Below, piece after piece: positions 1-8,094 of a stretch of 64,000 bases of DNA. Position 1 is the first letter of the stretch; every line of letters starts with the position of its first letter. A program made the translations under genes and the position numbers. Source of the stretch: Porticoccaceae bacterium LTM1 (lineage in GTDB: Bacteria > Pseudomonadota > Gammaproteobacteria > Pseudomonadales > Porticoccaceae); NCBI GenBank assembly GCA_030252795.1, contig CP127080.1, positions 2,118,501 to 2,182,500 on the forward strand. The letters are read 5' to 3'. Under the pieces are notes generated by a model. The model made no database searches. It was given only the letters and a program-made list of their open reading frames with translations, and was not told the DNA's origin.

Positions 1-176
1 GCGAAGTCCGGCAACGAGGTCACCCCAGCAAGAAACAAAACCCCGAAGAGCGCCTCGCCCATGCCGGTTTGAGCGGCCAACGTATCAGCCTGCAATGCCA
101 ACCGGCTGCCAGCGATGATAATCACGAGAGTGGCTATGCCAAAGGCAATAATGCTGGGAATCAAGGAAGAAAACAC
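1..176 (-). CDS. Sodium/calcium exchanger-like membrane protein, N-terminal part
   Basis: Partial gene that runs off the left edge; only about 58 residues are visible. The reverse-strand reading starts at a GTG preceded by AGAGG and gives a hydrophobic helix, then a GSRLALQADTLA stretch and TGMGEALFGVLFLAG followed by TSLPDF. That order (helix, G-S-R-L-A, TGxGEALFGxxxL, TSLP) is typical of the first repeat of CaCA-family cation antiporters, where the G-E and T-S-L-P residues line the ion site. The family assignment rests on this short motif; the exported ion cannot be told. The reading frame is closed upstream by a TAA, which supports the start. Confidence 0.6.
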   Translation of the reverse strand, partial: MFSSLIPSIIAFGIATLVIIIAGSRLALQADTLAAQTGMGEALFGVLFLAGVTSLPDF

Positions 177-574
177 GCAAACCTCTAATGGTTATGACAT
201 GCCGACCTGCATATGACCAAAATGATCTCGGCAAAGACTAATGCCTCAAACTCCAGAATAGACTCCCTACAATATAGAGGACAAATCGAGGCTATTCTGG
301 GATGTCTCGCTAGATTGAGGTGTACGTTCTAGCGGGTGAAGTTCACTCCTCGTTAGATTGAGGTGTCCGTTCTAGCGGGTGAAGTTCACCTCTTTAGCTG
401 ACTGATTGAACAGCCCACTAAAGTGGTACAAGATCACCGTAGGAGCGGAGTGAACCTGACCGACTTTTTTATAAAGCATAATCAAGTTTCTCCACCATAA
501 TTGATACCCCTGCTTAAGGACTTGGCCTGGAATCACCAAACACCGGTAGATACGTTATATTACTCACCATTTCA
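177..574. other. Intergenic stretch with tandem repeat, no gene
   Basis: No convincing open frame on either strand. It holds the upstream region of the exchanger gene, the 43-bp tandem repeat described separately, and AT-rich sequence running into the stop of the DUF3592-like gene. Confidence 0.5.
307..392. repeat. Two tandem 43-bp imperfect repeats with palindromic core
   Basis: Units 307-349 and 350-392 differ at only a few bases. Each contains GCTAGA or GTTAGA facing TCTAGC around a 13-bp spacer, followed by the near-perfect palindrome GGTGAAGTTCACC (arms GGTGAA and TTCACC). Read on the minus strand, the GAACTTCACC...GGACACC pattern resembles the terminal inverted repeats of IS3-family elements, so these may be two abutting remnant ends. 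That link is from memory; no transposase is nearby. Confidence 0.6.
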
Positions 575-1021
575 TCAACCTGTTGAAGCCATATTTAGCA
601 CCAAACACCATACCCAAAAGAATACAAAATTGGTCACGTGAAACCCATGAAACCCCACCAAAATTGTATTTCTTTCTGGTTTTCTCGGGTTAGATCTTAC
701 CTTCACCTTTGGGTACGAACTTGTTGCTTTCCTATAAGCTGACGATACTAAACTTCGAATGCTCCATGAACCCACCCCAAATCCAATACGCTTACCTGCA
801 TACGCCCTCCCTTCAACCCAAAAGTTGTACTCTACTCTAGCTTTAAAACTATAGTCACCGTCACAATCCATTAAGACATCAATGCCTGAACTTACAATTT
901 CACCAGCTGCCACAGGCCAAGATTTAGCTGAAAGCAACAATAACAGGGACCATATAGAGTGAATAATGCCACCAACCCCAATGGCCCAAAATACCGGAAC
1001 GATAATGTGTTCGATGTTCAT
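575..1021 (-). CDS. DUF3592-like membrane protein
   Basis: A 148-residue protein starting at an ATG with AGGA five bases upstream; a longer frame uses a TTG 33 bases earlier without a ribosome site. Two hydrophobic segments (about 4-30 and near the C-terminus) flank a soluble part of about 95 residues. The pattern WPVAAGEIVSSG, then YSFKARVEYNFWVEG and Y.GKRIGFG, then YPKVKVRSNPRKPERN fits DUF3592 proteins, whose role is unknown. It heads toward two further orphan genes on the same strand; no operon partner of known function is present. Family assignment is by pattern only. Confidence 0.6.
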   Translation of the reverse strand: MNIEHIIVPVFWAIGVGGIIHSIWSLLLLLSAKSWPVAAGEIVSSGIDVLMDCDGDYSFKARVEYNFWVEGRAYAGKRIGFGVGSWSIRSLVSSAYRKATSSYPKVKVRSNPRKPERNTILVGFHGFHVTNFVFFWVWCLVLNMASTG

Positions 1022-1105
1022 TTTTCCTATAACTTTACACTTTGGCTCAACCAAAAGGTTGAAGCGGCAGCGAAAAAAAGGTCAACTAAAGCGGCTTTCA
1101 ACCAC

Positions 1106-1426
1106 TTATTTTATTTCAAGCATCAACTCCATATTCAGTAGATGCAGCATTTCTGCCCCATTGGGTTTAATAATTACAGCTCCCCTTCCTACCTGGCACT
1201 GACAAATAATTTTACTCTCTTCTTCCTCGATTCTTTTAAGAAGTCTACGTTCGTTTTGAAGCATACCCCACAGCCAAACCAAATGATCATTGAGAGGAAG
1301 TCCTGCTTCCAACTTTGATTGGATGATTACATTACCCTGCTTGATTGATGAGAAAGGTAACTTCGACTGAAGCAGCTCAGCTCTTTCAGGAGATATGACC
1401 GAGATAACTACGGCAGCCTTTGTCAT
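1106..1426 (-). CDS. Hypothetical protein, DUF4279-like pattern
   Basis: 106 residues, ATG preceded by AAGGAAG with good spacing. No signal peptide or membrane segment. The second half (LPLNDHLVWLWGMLQNERRLLKRI, then a short strand segment and a C-terminal MLHLLNMELMLEI) resembles the C-terminal half of DUF4279 proteins, several of which are found near toxin or immunity genes. The match is weak and the first half gives nothing recognisable. It lies 84 bp upstream of the DUF3592-like gene on the same strand. Confidence 0.45.
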   Translation of the reverse strand: MTKAAVVISVISPERAELLQSKLPFSSIKQGNVIIQSKLEAGLPLNDHLVWLWGMLQNERRLLKRIEEEESKIICQCQVGRGAVIIKPNGAEMLHLLNMELMLEIK

Positions 1427-1507
1427 AGTCTTCCTTTTACAGTTAACGTCAGTACCACATAGAAAATTTGAGCGAAGCGTAAATTTTGCTTTATGCGCCT
1501 ACGCTCA

Positions 1508-1993
1508 TCACACATCAACATGTTCTATTCTCCAATGAAAATTCATAACCGCTATATATCCCTTTATGTGGATAAAGATTGACGCGCTCGATTGATCATC
1601 TGAATCACATCTATAAAGCCAACGGTTAAGACCCACCCGAAACCCTGAAGCTAAGGAAATGTAATCTTGAATGTGCCATATAAATTGATTAAGTATAAAG
1701 TTTGTCTCCTCAGACTCCTGAAATTCCTTTCCCAGGAGAAAATTATGGAATACAAACTCTCGTATTTGTTGTGTTTCAACTTGACTATCAATTTCATTAA
1801 TTTTCGGATTGGGATCATCAATATAATTCCTGATGGCTTGCAATGGCTCCACTCCTTCAAGATAAATCAAGTCAGCCCAAAATCCATGTCTAAATCCTAC
1901 TGCATCATTCACATGAGAAACAGCAGACATATAACCATTTAGTTCTGCCACCCAATATTCAATATCTTTTTTTGCGTTTCCTAGTGTCTTCAT
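1508..1993 (-). CDS. Hypothetical protein
   Basis: 161 residues, soluble, rich in aromatic and acidic residues, with repeated Trp and Tyr (FWADLIYLEG, FIWHIQDYIS, LNRWLYRCDS). I do not recognise the family. It is the first of three small minus-strand genes (this one, the DUF4279-like and the DUF3592-like one) lying together next to a tandem repeat, in sequence that looks more AT-rich than the neighbouring core genes. No clear ribosome site precedes the ATG, so the start is uncertain. Confidence 0.4.
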   Translation of the reverse strand: MKTLGNAKKDIEYWVAELNGYMSAVSHVNDAVGFRHGFWADLIYLEGVEPLQAIRNYIDDPNPKINEIDSQVETQQIREFVFHNFLLGKEFQESEETNFILNQFIWHIQDYISLASGFRVGLNRWLYRCDSDDQSSASIFIHIKGYIAVMNFHWRIEHVDV

Positions 1994-2416
1994 TAATTTG
2001 AACTTAAGCTCATGCTCATAGCTATGTAACGTCTGTTTAAAAGGCCTTTGATCTTAAAATAATCACTGCCTGGTCGCCAGCCTGGGCCACACCATTCTCC
2101 AAATAACTCACTGTTTTTAATAGATTTAGATCTATATCAAAATTATTTGATTGGTTACGGACACGTTTCAGCAGGATAGTGACTTATCTCAGAGGAAGAA
2201 AATTATGCCGTATGAATACACAGCATCAGGTGGGATGTATTGCTCAGCCACCAATCCCTCGGTATATATTCAAGCACCTGCTTATTGAGCCCATCGAGTG
2301 AAAAGATAGATGTTTATTGATAGCGAATCAATAGGAAAAGTGGACTTAGGGAAAGGTTCTTACGATGAATTTCGCCTGCTCAGAAGGTTAGAACTGAGCA
2401 GGCACCTGAATAAGTA
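1994..2416. other. Intergenic stretch, possible 27-residue ORF
   Basis: No long open frame. On the plus strand an ATG at 2205 follows AGAGGAAG at good spacing and opens a 27-codon frame ending at 2288 (starts MPYEYTASGG). It could be a small protein or the broken end of a gene. The hairpin at 2374-2403 closes the region. Confidence 0.35.
2374..2403 (-). terminator. Hairpin downstream of the RND operon
   Basis: Perfect 10-bp stem GCCTGCTCAG/CTGAGCAGGC with a 10-base loop, 13 bases after the stop of the last operon gene. No run of U follows on the minus strand, so it may stabilise or process the 3' end rather than act as an intrinsic terminator. Confidence 0.45.
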
Positions 2417-2752
2417 TCAACCTTCCAACGACTCTGCCCAATAAGTATCAAGCAGGAAGCCACCCAGGCAACCAAGAACAAGCCAGAGTGCCGGGCCGCG
2501 TTCGGGGATTGTGAGCAGTACCAGGGCAACTGACAGCAATACCAGCAGTGAGACTTTCGGCAGGCGGACTTTCTTATTGGCGGACTCTTTGGTGTCGTAG
2601 GGGAATACCATATTTACCAATGGTGCCAAGCCGGCAACCAGTGGCCCTACCCAGTAAATGGCTGGCGCGGTGACCAAAAAATAGGCCGAGGCGCAGACCG
2701 CCACGGCGGCCCAAAAGAAAAAGGTGGCTCGAAAAATCAGTTTAAGTGGCAT
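2417..2752 (-). CDS. Small inner-membrane protein, unknown function
   Basis: 111 residues with about four hydrophobic segments (roughly 8-27, 31-49, 66-82, 86-103) and short polar loops, so a small polytopic membrane protein. Its ATG lies 11 bases inside the end of the glycerate-kinase-like gene, so translation is probably coupled. I do not recognise a family. It is the last gene of the RND adaptor-pump-kinase run. Confidence 0.55.
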   Translation of the reverse strand: MPLKLIFRATFFFWAAVAVCASAYFLVTAPAIYWVGPLVAGLAPLVNMVFPYDTKESANKKVRLPKVSLLVLLSVALVLLTIPERGPALWLVLGCLGGFLLDTYWAESLEG

Positions 2753-3644
2753 TGACCTGAAACCCTTCTACATCGTGATTAACCGACAATGCTAACACCA
2801 GATCCGCTCGGGCAGGTAGATCTTGCTGCATCCAGTGGGTCAGGCGCTCGAAATATTGCACAAAGTGATTAATGTCATCCGGTGACAGAACTGCCCTGCC
2901 CGGCTGCGGATTATCCCGCAGAGGCTGCTCCTGCTGGTTGCGCCAGCGACGTACGGCTTCGATATTCGGTACTTGCAGATAGACCATTGTGTCCAGCCGA
3001 TTAAACAGATTTGCGTAACCTTCTGCCAAATACCTGTTGATGGCATAACGCCATTTGCCATCGGTATCCTGATCCCGCTCCAGTTGATTGAACGGCTCTA
3101 GCAGTTCACTGGCGGGCTGCGGCCTTGCCCCCAGACACCACCCCTCCAATAGAACCAGATCGGGCTTGGCAATGGACTGGCAAGCTTGATTTTCCGGCAG
3201 GCGGTCATCACTGGCTTTATCAAAACGGGGAATTGTGGCTGTATCGCCAGCTTTAATGGCATCCAGCACGTTATTGAGCAGATCAATATCGTGGGTTCCC
3301 GGTACGCCGCGGGTGGCGAACAGAGGATGGAGGGTAGCTGCCAAATGCTGACGCTGCGCCTTTGTCAGGTAGAAATCATCCAGCGATAAAATCTGTACTG
3401 TGTGCCCGGTCTCGGCGTTAATTAATTCGGCGATAAATCGGCTCAGGGTGCTTTTGCCAGCGCCCTGTCCGCCAGAGATACCCACAGTTTGCTGGCCCTG
3501 CTTTTTTGCCAAAAAGTCTGCCATCAGCAAAACGGCCAATCGACTTTGGTGAGACAGCGGACTTTTTTGGTGAAAGACTTTCAGCGTCGCAGGCTTCAGA
3601 GTTTCCAACAACTCTTCAGCCTGCTTCAGCCAATTGGACTGCAT
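2742..3644 (-). CDS. D-glycerate 3-kinase-like P-loop kinase
   Basis: 300 residues. A Walker A motif GISGGQGAGKST sits at 55-66, followed by LSLDDFYLTKAQR (the catalytic D-D-F-Y segment), TRGVPGTHDIDLL, IPRFDKASDDR and LLEGWCLGARP. These are the hallmarks of the plant-type glycerate kinase/YGR205W family (phosphoribulokinase/uridine kinase fold), which phosphorylates D-glycerate at O3 in photorespiration or glyoxylate salvage. Substrate is inferred from family. The start overlaps the stop of the RND pump, an unusual partnership suggesting only co-transcription. Cytoplasmic. Confidence 0.85.
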   Translation of the reverse strand: MQSNWLKQAEELLETLKPATLKVFHQKSPLSHQSRLAVLLMADFLAKKQGQQTVGISGGQGAGKSTLSRFIAELINAETGHTVQILSLDDFYLTKAQRQHLAATLHPLFATRGVPGTHDIDLLNNVLDAIKAGDTATIPRFDKASDDRLPENQACQSIAKPDLVLLEGWCLGARPQPASELLEPFNQLERDQDTDGKWRYAINRYLAEGYANLFNRLDTMVYLQVPNIEAVRRWRNQQEQPLRDNPQPGRAVLSPDDINHFVQYFERLTHWMQQDLPARADLVLALSVNHDVEGFQVNAT

Positions 3645-6600
3645 CAGGAGGTAATCCCTTTCGGTTCTTCAGCAGCACCAACACTTTTCTTGCTGGTAAA
3701 CCAGGTTTTCAGCTGGGTCGGCAATACGATAAGCGCCGGAGTTACCAGCAGGGTCAGCAGCGTGGAGAACACCAGGCCATCTACAATTGCGCTGGCCAGT
3801 GGCGTCCACCAGGAGGTAACCGCACCACCGTAAGTGGCGGTCTGGTTAAGAAAGTCGACACTGAATCCATTGGCCAATGGCAGCAGGCCAACCACTGTAG
3901 TAACAGTAGTCAGCAATACCGGACGCAGACGCAGCACTGCCGACAGGTGGGCAGCTTCAAACGGATTCATATCCGGGCGCTCGCGGCGCAGATGGTTATA
4001 GGTGTCGATCAAGACAATATTGTTGTTAACCACAATACCGGCCAGAGCGATCACACCAACACCGGTCATAATTACACTGAATGCCTGCTGACTAAAAATA
4101 AGCCCCAGCAGTACACCTGCGGTGGACATAATTACCGCCGACAGAATCAGGAATGCCTGATAAAAGCTGTTGAACTGCATCACCATCATGATCAACATCA
4201 GGAACAACGCCAACATACCGGCGGTAGCCAGAAATTGCTGGGATTCCGCCTGCTCTTCGTTGGCACCGCGGAAGCTCAACTGAACTTCATTGGGAATGGA
4301 GATGGTATCCAGCCACTCCTGGATCTCTTTCACTTTGTCATCCGCCAGCACGCCTTCGATGGTATTGGCTTTTACAAATGCCACCTGCTCCAGATCGATG
4401 CGGTGAATACGATCGACTTTGCGCTTCGGTTCAATGGTGACAAAACTGGAAATCGGCACTGCACCTTGCGCGGTGGTTACGCGAATATCTTCCAGTGCTG
4501 TAAGAGAGCGATCTTCCACCGGATAGCGAACCCGAATATCCACTTCATCCTCAGAGTCATCAGGGCGGTATTCGCCGAGCTTAACTCCGTTGGTGATCAT
4601 CTGGACAATCTGGCCGATACGGCTGACGTTCACCCCCAGCATGGCGGCCTGGGCGCGATCTACATTGATTTCCCACTCGATACCCGGCTGTGGAGTGGTG
4701 TCCTCCACATCACGAAGGCCAGTGATATTTTCCTGTACATAACTGCGAATCATTCGAGCGGTTTCAAACAATTTATCCTGATTTGCAGAGGTCAGCTGCA
4801 ACTGGATATCGCGACCTGTTGGCGGCCCGCCTTCCACTGCATCGGCAGTGAAGTAAATACCTGCCAGATCATTGGTAGCTTCACGTATGGCGGCAAAAAC
4901 TTCACGACTGGTGCGTTCACGCTCATTGGCATCTACCAGCTCAATCAGAATCTCGGCAATCTGGTCGCGGTATTTATCGCTGCCATTATCACCAACCCCG
5001 GTCCCTCCGCTTGAGGAGTAAACCGCTTTTACCTCGGGAATTTTGCTGATAATAATCTGTTCCACTTCCCGAGTGAGACGCTCACGCTCGGCAACCGACA
5101 GATTACCTTTGGCGCGGACAGCGCCCATGCCGTAGTTATTTTCAGTTTCGGTAAAGAACATACTGCCTTGACCAAATGCACCATAGGCCTGAAAAATGCC
5201 GATCAGAAGCGTAAATGAAAACACCAAAACCAGCGCAGGATTTTTAACAAACAGGCCAACCAGTCCAGAGTAAGCCTGACCAAACCGGGTCATCTCTTTG
5301 GGCCAATCGTTATCCGCATCCGGCTCTGCCAAATCAAATTTGCGATTTTTCTGCACCCTGCCAATCAGGGTTCCCACAATTGGCGCAAAGAAAAGCGCAA
5401 ACAGCAGCGACCAGACCAGTACAGAGAAAACGGTAACCGGCAAGTACGCCATAAATTCGCCAGTGGTTCCCGGCCACAGCATCAGCGGCAAAAACACCAA
5501 CAGTGTGGTGGCAGTCGATGAAAGTACCGGCAACAACATTCGCCGCACAGCGACCAGGTAAGATTCTTTAACGGATTTTCCGAGGGTCCGCTGGCGGTCT
5601 GCGTATTCCACCACCACGATGGCACCATCAATCAACATACCCAATGCCAGCAGCAGGCCAAACGCCACCATAAAGTTGAATGAGTAACCCAAAAGATTCA
5701 GAACGATGGCACTACCCAGCAGGGAAAATGGAATACCAAATCCCACCAGCAGACCGGAGCGAATGCCCAGTGCTGCCACAACAATAATTAGCACCAGAAT
5801 AACTGCAGTAAGAATATTGCCCGACAGTTCTGAAATCATTTGATAGCTGAATTCAGAACGGTCAAATACATAAATAATATCGACACCTGCAGGCAGTTCT
5901 GCACGGCCTTCGTCGATAACTGCTTTAACTGCCTCAGCGGTATCAATTTCGTTGAATTTATCGCGCTTGGATACGGTAAGAGCGATTGTGGATTTGCCAT
6001 TGATATGGCTGAATCCAGTGGCATCTTTAAAGGTGCGTCGTACCTCTGCTACATCCCCGAGCGTCACAACGCCCTTCTCGTCATAACGCAGCGGCAGGTT
6101 GTAAATATCTTCACGATCTTCAATCAGTGCCGGAACTTTTACCCCAAAACGGCCTTGCGCTGCATCGTATTCACCGGCGGGAATCAATCGGTTGTTATCC
6201 ACCACCGATTGATAAAGCTCTTCGGCGCGCAAGTTGTAGCGTTCCAGTTTGGACTGATCGACAACCGCTTCCACTACCTCCTCGCGGCTACCACTGAGGT
6301 TAGCCTCAAGTACACTGGGCAGCGCTTCAATTTTGTCCTGATACTGGCGGGCGATCTGGAACAGCTCCCGCTCCATGACGCCTTTGCCCGAAAAGGTAAT
6401 TACCAGAGTCGGCTCTTTGGCGGCGGTAGCCTCCTGCACAATAGGCTCTTCGGTATCGGACGGGAATTTCGCCTGGGCGCGATCCACGGCAACACGAACA
6501 TCCTGCAAGGCAGCGTCGTAATCGCGCTCGATTTCGAACTCGACAAAGGCGGTCGCCGCTCCTTCGTTACCAAAGGTTTGAATCTCTTTAACACCCTCAA

Positions 6601-6820
6601 CCGCTTTAAGCTCTTTTTCCAGCGGCTTGATCAACATTCGCACGGAGTCTTCCGGCGAAATCCCCTCGTGCAATATCGTAACCACCACAAAGGGAGGGTT
6701 CACGTTTGGGGCCACTTCAAGGGTCATCATTCGCGTTGAAACGAAACCGGCTACCAGAATAAAAGCCAGAATGGATAGGGTGGCGCGGGAGTGGCTGATC
6801 GCCTTATCCAATAATTTCAT
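3644..6820 (-). CDS. RND efflux pump, inner-membrane subunit (HAE-1 type)
   Basis: 1058 residues, full length for an AcrB/MexB-type pump: a TM helix at about 13-30, a large periplasmic loop, TM2-6 at about 335-480, a second loop, and a C-terminal TM bundle. The expected motifs are present (APNVNPPFVVVTI near 37; GMLIDGAIVVVE at 394-405). At the TM4 proton relay the first Asp is kept (D398) but the second is Gly (AcrB D408 position). In TM10 the AcrB Lys940 position is in a VVNNNIVLID context, so Asn. This matches a divergent HAE-1 subgroup. It overlaps the adaptor gene by ATGA. No outer-membrane factor gene is in the operon, so it probably borrows a TolC encoded elsewhere. Substrate unknown. 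Confidence 0.93.
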   Translation of the reverse strand: MKLLDKAISHSRATLSILAFILVAGFVSTRMMTLEVAPNVNPPFVVVTILHEGISPEDSVRMLIKPLEKELKAVEGVKEIQTFGNEGAATAFVEFEIERDYDAALQDVRVAVDRAQAKFPSDTEEPIVQEATAAKEPTLVITFSGKGVMERELFQIARQYQDKIEALPSVLEANLSGSREEVVEAVVDQSKLERYNLRAEELYQSVVDNNRLIPAGEYDAAQGRFGVKVPALIEDREDIYNLPLRYDEKGVVTLGDVAEVRRTFKDATGFSHINGKSTIALTVSKRDKFNEIDTAEAVKAVIDEGRAELPAGVDIIYVFDRSEFSYQMISELSGNILTAVILVLIIVVAALGIRSGLLVGFGIPFSLLGSAIVLNLLGYSFNFMVAFGLLLALGMLIDGAIVVVEYADRQRTLGKSVKESYLVAVRRMLLPVLSSTATTLLVFLPLMLWPGTTGEFMAYLPVTVFSVLVWSLLFALFFAPIVGTLIGRVQKNRKFDLAEPDADNDWPKEMTRFGQAYSGLVGLFVKNPALVLVFSFTLLIGIFQAYGAFGQGSMFFTETENNYGMGAVRAKGNLSVAERERLTREVEQIIISKIPEVKAVYSSSGGTGVGDNGSDKYRDQIAEILIELVDANERERTSREVFAAIREATNDLAGIYFTADAVEGGPPTGRDIQLQLTSANQDKLFETARMIRSYVQENITGLRDVEDTTPQPGIEWEINVDRAQAAMLGVNVSRIGQIVQMITNGVKLGEYRPDDSEDEVDIRVRYPVEDRSLTALEDIRVTTAQGAVPISSFVTIEPKRKVDRIHRIDLEQVAFVKANTIEGVLADDKVKEIQEWLDTISIPNEVQLSFRGANEEQAESQQFLATAGMLALFLMLIMMVMQFNSFYQAFLILSAVIMSTAGVLLGLIFSQQAFSVIMTGVGVIALAGIVVNNNIVLIDTYNHLRRERPDMNPFEAAHLSAVLRLRPVLLTTVTTVVGLLPLANGFSVDFLNQTATYGGAVTSWWTPLASAIVDGLVFSTLLTLLVTPALIVLPTQLKTWFTSKKSVGAAEEPKGITS

Positions 6821-7899
6821 TGTTTGGTCACCACTCCGGTGTAAGCCTGATCTTCCATTTCCACCCTGACTTCTTCACCGTTAGCGACGTATTCATGGCC
6901 AACTGTAATTAAAAGAGCTCGCTCCGGAAGGCCAAGCACCCAAACGCCTTCCGCTTCGTCACCGATTATCTGGATCTGGCGGAAGCTGACTTTGTGATGG
7001 TCGGTCAGCACACGAACACCTATCTCCCCCGCATCGCCCAAGGTGAGTAACCCGGAGGGGATGCGCTGAGCAGTCACTTCTTCGAATGGCAATTCCAGTC
7101 GCGCTGTCAGTCCTGAGCGGAGGCGATTGTCGGGGTTGGGAATCGATATTTCGACGTTGTAGGTGCGGGTCTGCGGGTCGGCCTGATTACTGATATAGCT
7201 GACCTGGCCAGTTACTTCTTCGCCATTAACCAACCACACACGGGCATGACGCCCCATCACAATCTGTTGAACCTTCTGTTCGGAAACCTGGGCAGACACT
7301 TTGAGCGGTGAGACTTCGAGAACTTCGGCGCAGACATTGCCTCGATCCATGTAATCACCCACTTCTACTTCACGGCTCTGCAACACACCGGCAAAAGGGG
7401 CGCGAATAATGGTGTTCTCTACATCGAGCTGGCGGCGTTCAAGATTTGCCTTGGCCTGCTCCAGGCTCGCCTTGGCTTGAGCAATGGCAACTTCGGATTG
7501 ATAGCCTTTTTCTTTTAGCTGCAATGCGCCTTTGTATTGAAGCTGTGCTTCAGACAGCGCCGCCTTGGCCTCTACCACCCGCTGGTCGCGCTCTTCCCTG
7601 GCCAGTCGGCAAATTACATCACCCTCAGCCACCATGGTGCCTCGCTCGGCGGGTACCTCTACCACACGGCCGGTTACTTCAGCACGCAGAGATACAGCGC
7701 GATTGGCCTCGGTGCGGCCCCTGACCATCAACGTGCTTGCATAGGGCCTGGCTTGAAACCAGGCAGCTTTGACGGCAGTCAGCTTATTTTCGCCTTTGGA
7801 CTCCTGCTCACTGACATCCGGCGCTTTCCACATACCCGCCAGAAACCAGCCAAGAGTTGCAATAAATACCACCAGAGCAGCACGAACGTTTTTACTCAC
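6817..7899 (-). CDS. RND efflux periplasmic adaptor (HlyD/MFP family)
   Basis: 360 residues. An N-terminal membrane anchor (about 7-23) is followed by a barrel-sandwich/lipoyl half (VSLRAEVTGRVVEVPAERG), a coiled-coil hairpin rich in Ala, Gln and Glu (about 105-160), the second lipoyl half (IIRAPFAGVLQSREVEVGDY) and beta-barrel domains. It links the inner-membrane pump to an outer-membrane channel. It is the first gene of the operon and overlaps the pump gene by four bases. The upstream region carries an inverted repeat that could be an operator, but no regulator gene of a known type is adjacent. Confidence 0.92.
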   Translation of the reverse strand: MSKNVRAALVVFIATLGWFLAGMWKAPDVSEQESKGENKLTAVKAAWFQARPYASTLMVRGRTEANRAVSLRAEVTGRVVEVPAERGTMVAEGDVICRLAREERDQRVVEAKAALSEAQLQYKGALQLKEKGYQSEVAIAQAKASLEQAKANLERRQLDVENTIIRAPFAGVLQSREVEVGDYMDRGNVCAEVLEVSPLKVSAQVSEQKVQQIVMGRHARVWLVNGEEVTGQVSYISNQADPQTRTYNVEISIPNPDNRLRSGLTARLELPFEEVTAQRIPSGLLTLGDAGEIGVRVLTDHHKVSFRQIQIIGDEAEGVWVLGLPERALLITVGHEYVANGEEVRVEMEDQAYTGVVTKQ

Positions 7900-7961
7900 T
7901 GAAAAGGCTCCCTTGAATTGATATGTCCATACGCGGAAACCCCACGAACATGGGGCAAATC

Positions 7962-7989
7962 AAGCCACATGGTAAACCATGACTGGCTT
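7962..7989. promoter_or_regulatory. Inverted repeat upstream of the RND operon
   Basis: AAGCCA-C-ATGGT facing ACCAT-GAC-TGGCTT around AA, 63 bp before the adaptor start. Two short copies of CATGGGGCA flank it (around 7950 and 7991). Position and symmetry fit an operator; the binding protein is unknown. Confidence 0.35.
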
Positions 7990-8036
7990 ACATGGGGCAG
8001 ATTTAATCCGTTGTTATTATGGGGTAGCGCATAAAG

Positions 8037-8060
8037 CCCCCAACTGTCACCAATTGGGGG
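8037..8060 (-). terminator. Hairpin after the cNMP-binding gene
   Basis: Stem CCCCCAA/TTGGGGG with a 10-base loop, 35 bases past the stop of the gene at 8095. On the minus strand it is followed by CTTTAT, a weak U tract, so a weak intrinsic terminator is likely. Confidence 0.5.
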
Positions 8061-8094
8061 TTATTGAGGGGTTAACTGAAGGGAAATTGCCAGA

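Noticed and set aside
3506..5014. 502-codon plus-strand open frame
   Set aside because: It lies antisense to the RND pump gene; composition is His/Gln/Asn-rich without any domain, typical of a shadow frame.
5840..6739. 299-codon plus-strand open frame
   Set aside because: Antisense to the RND pump; the pump frame is intact and fully explained.
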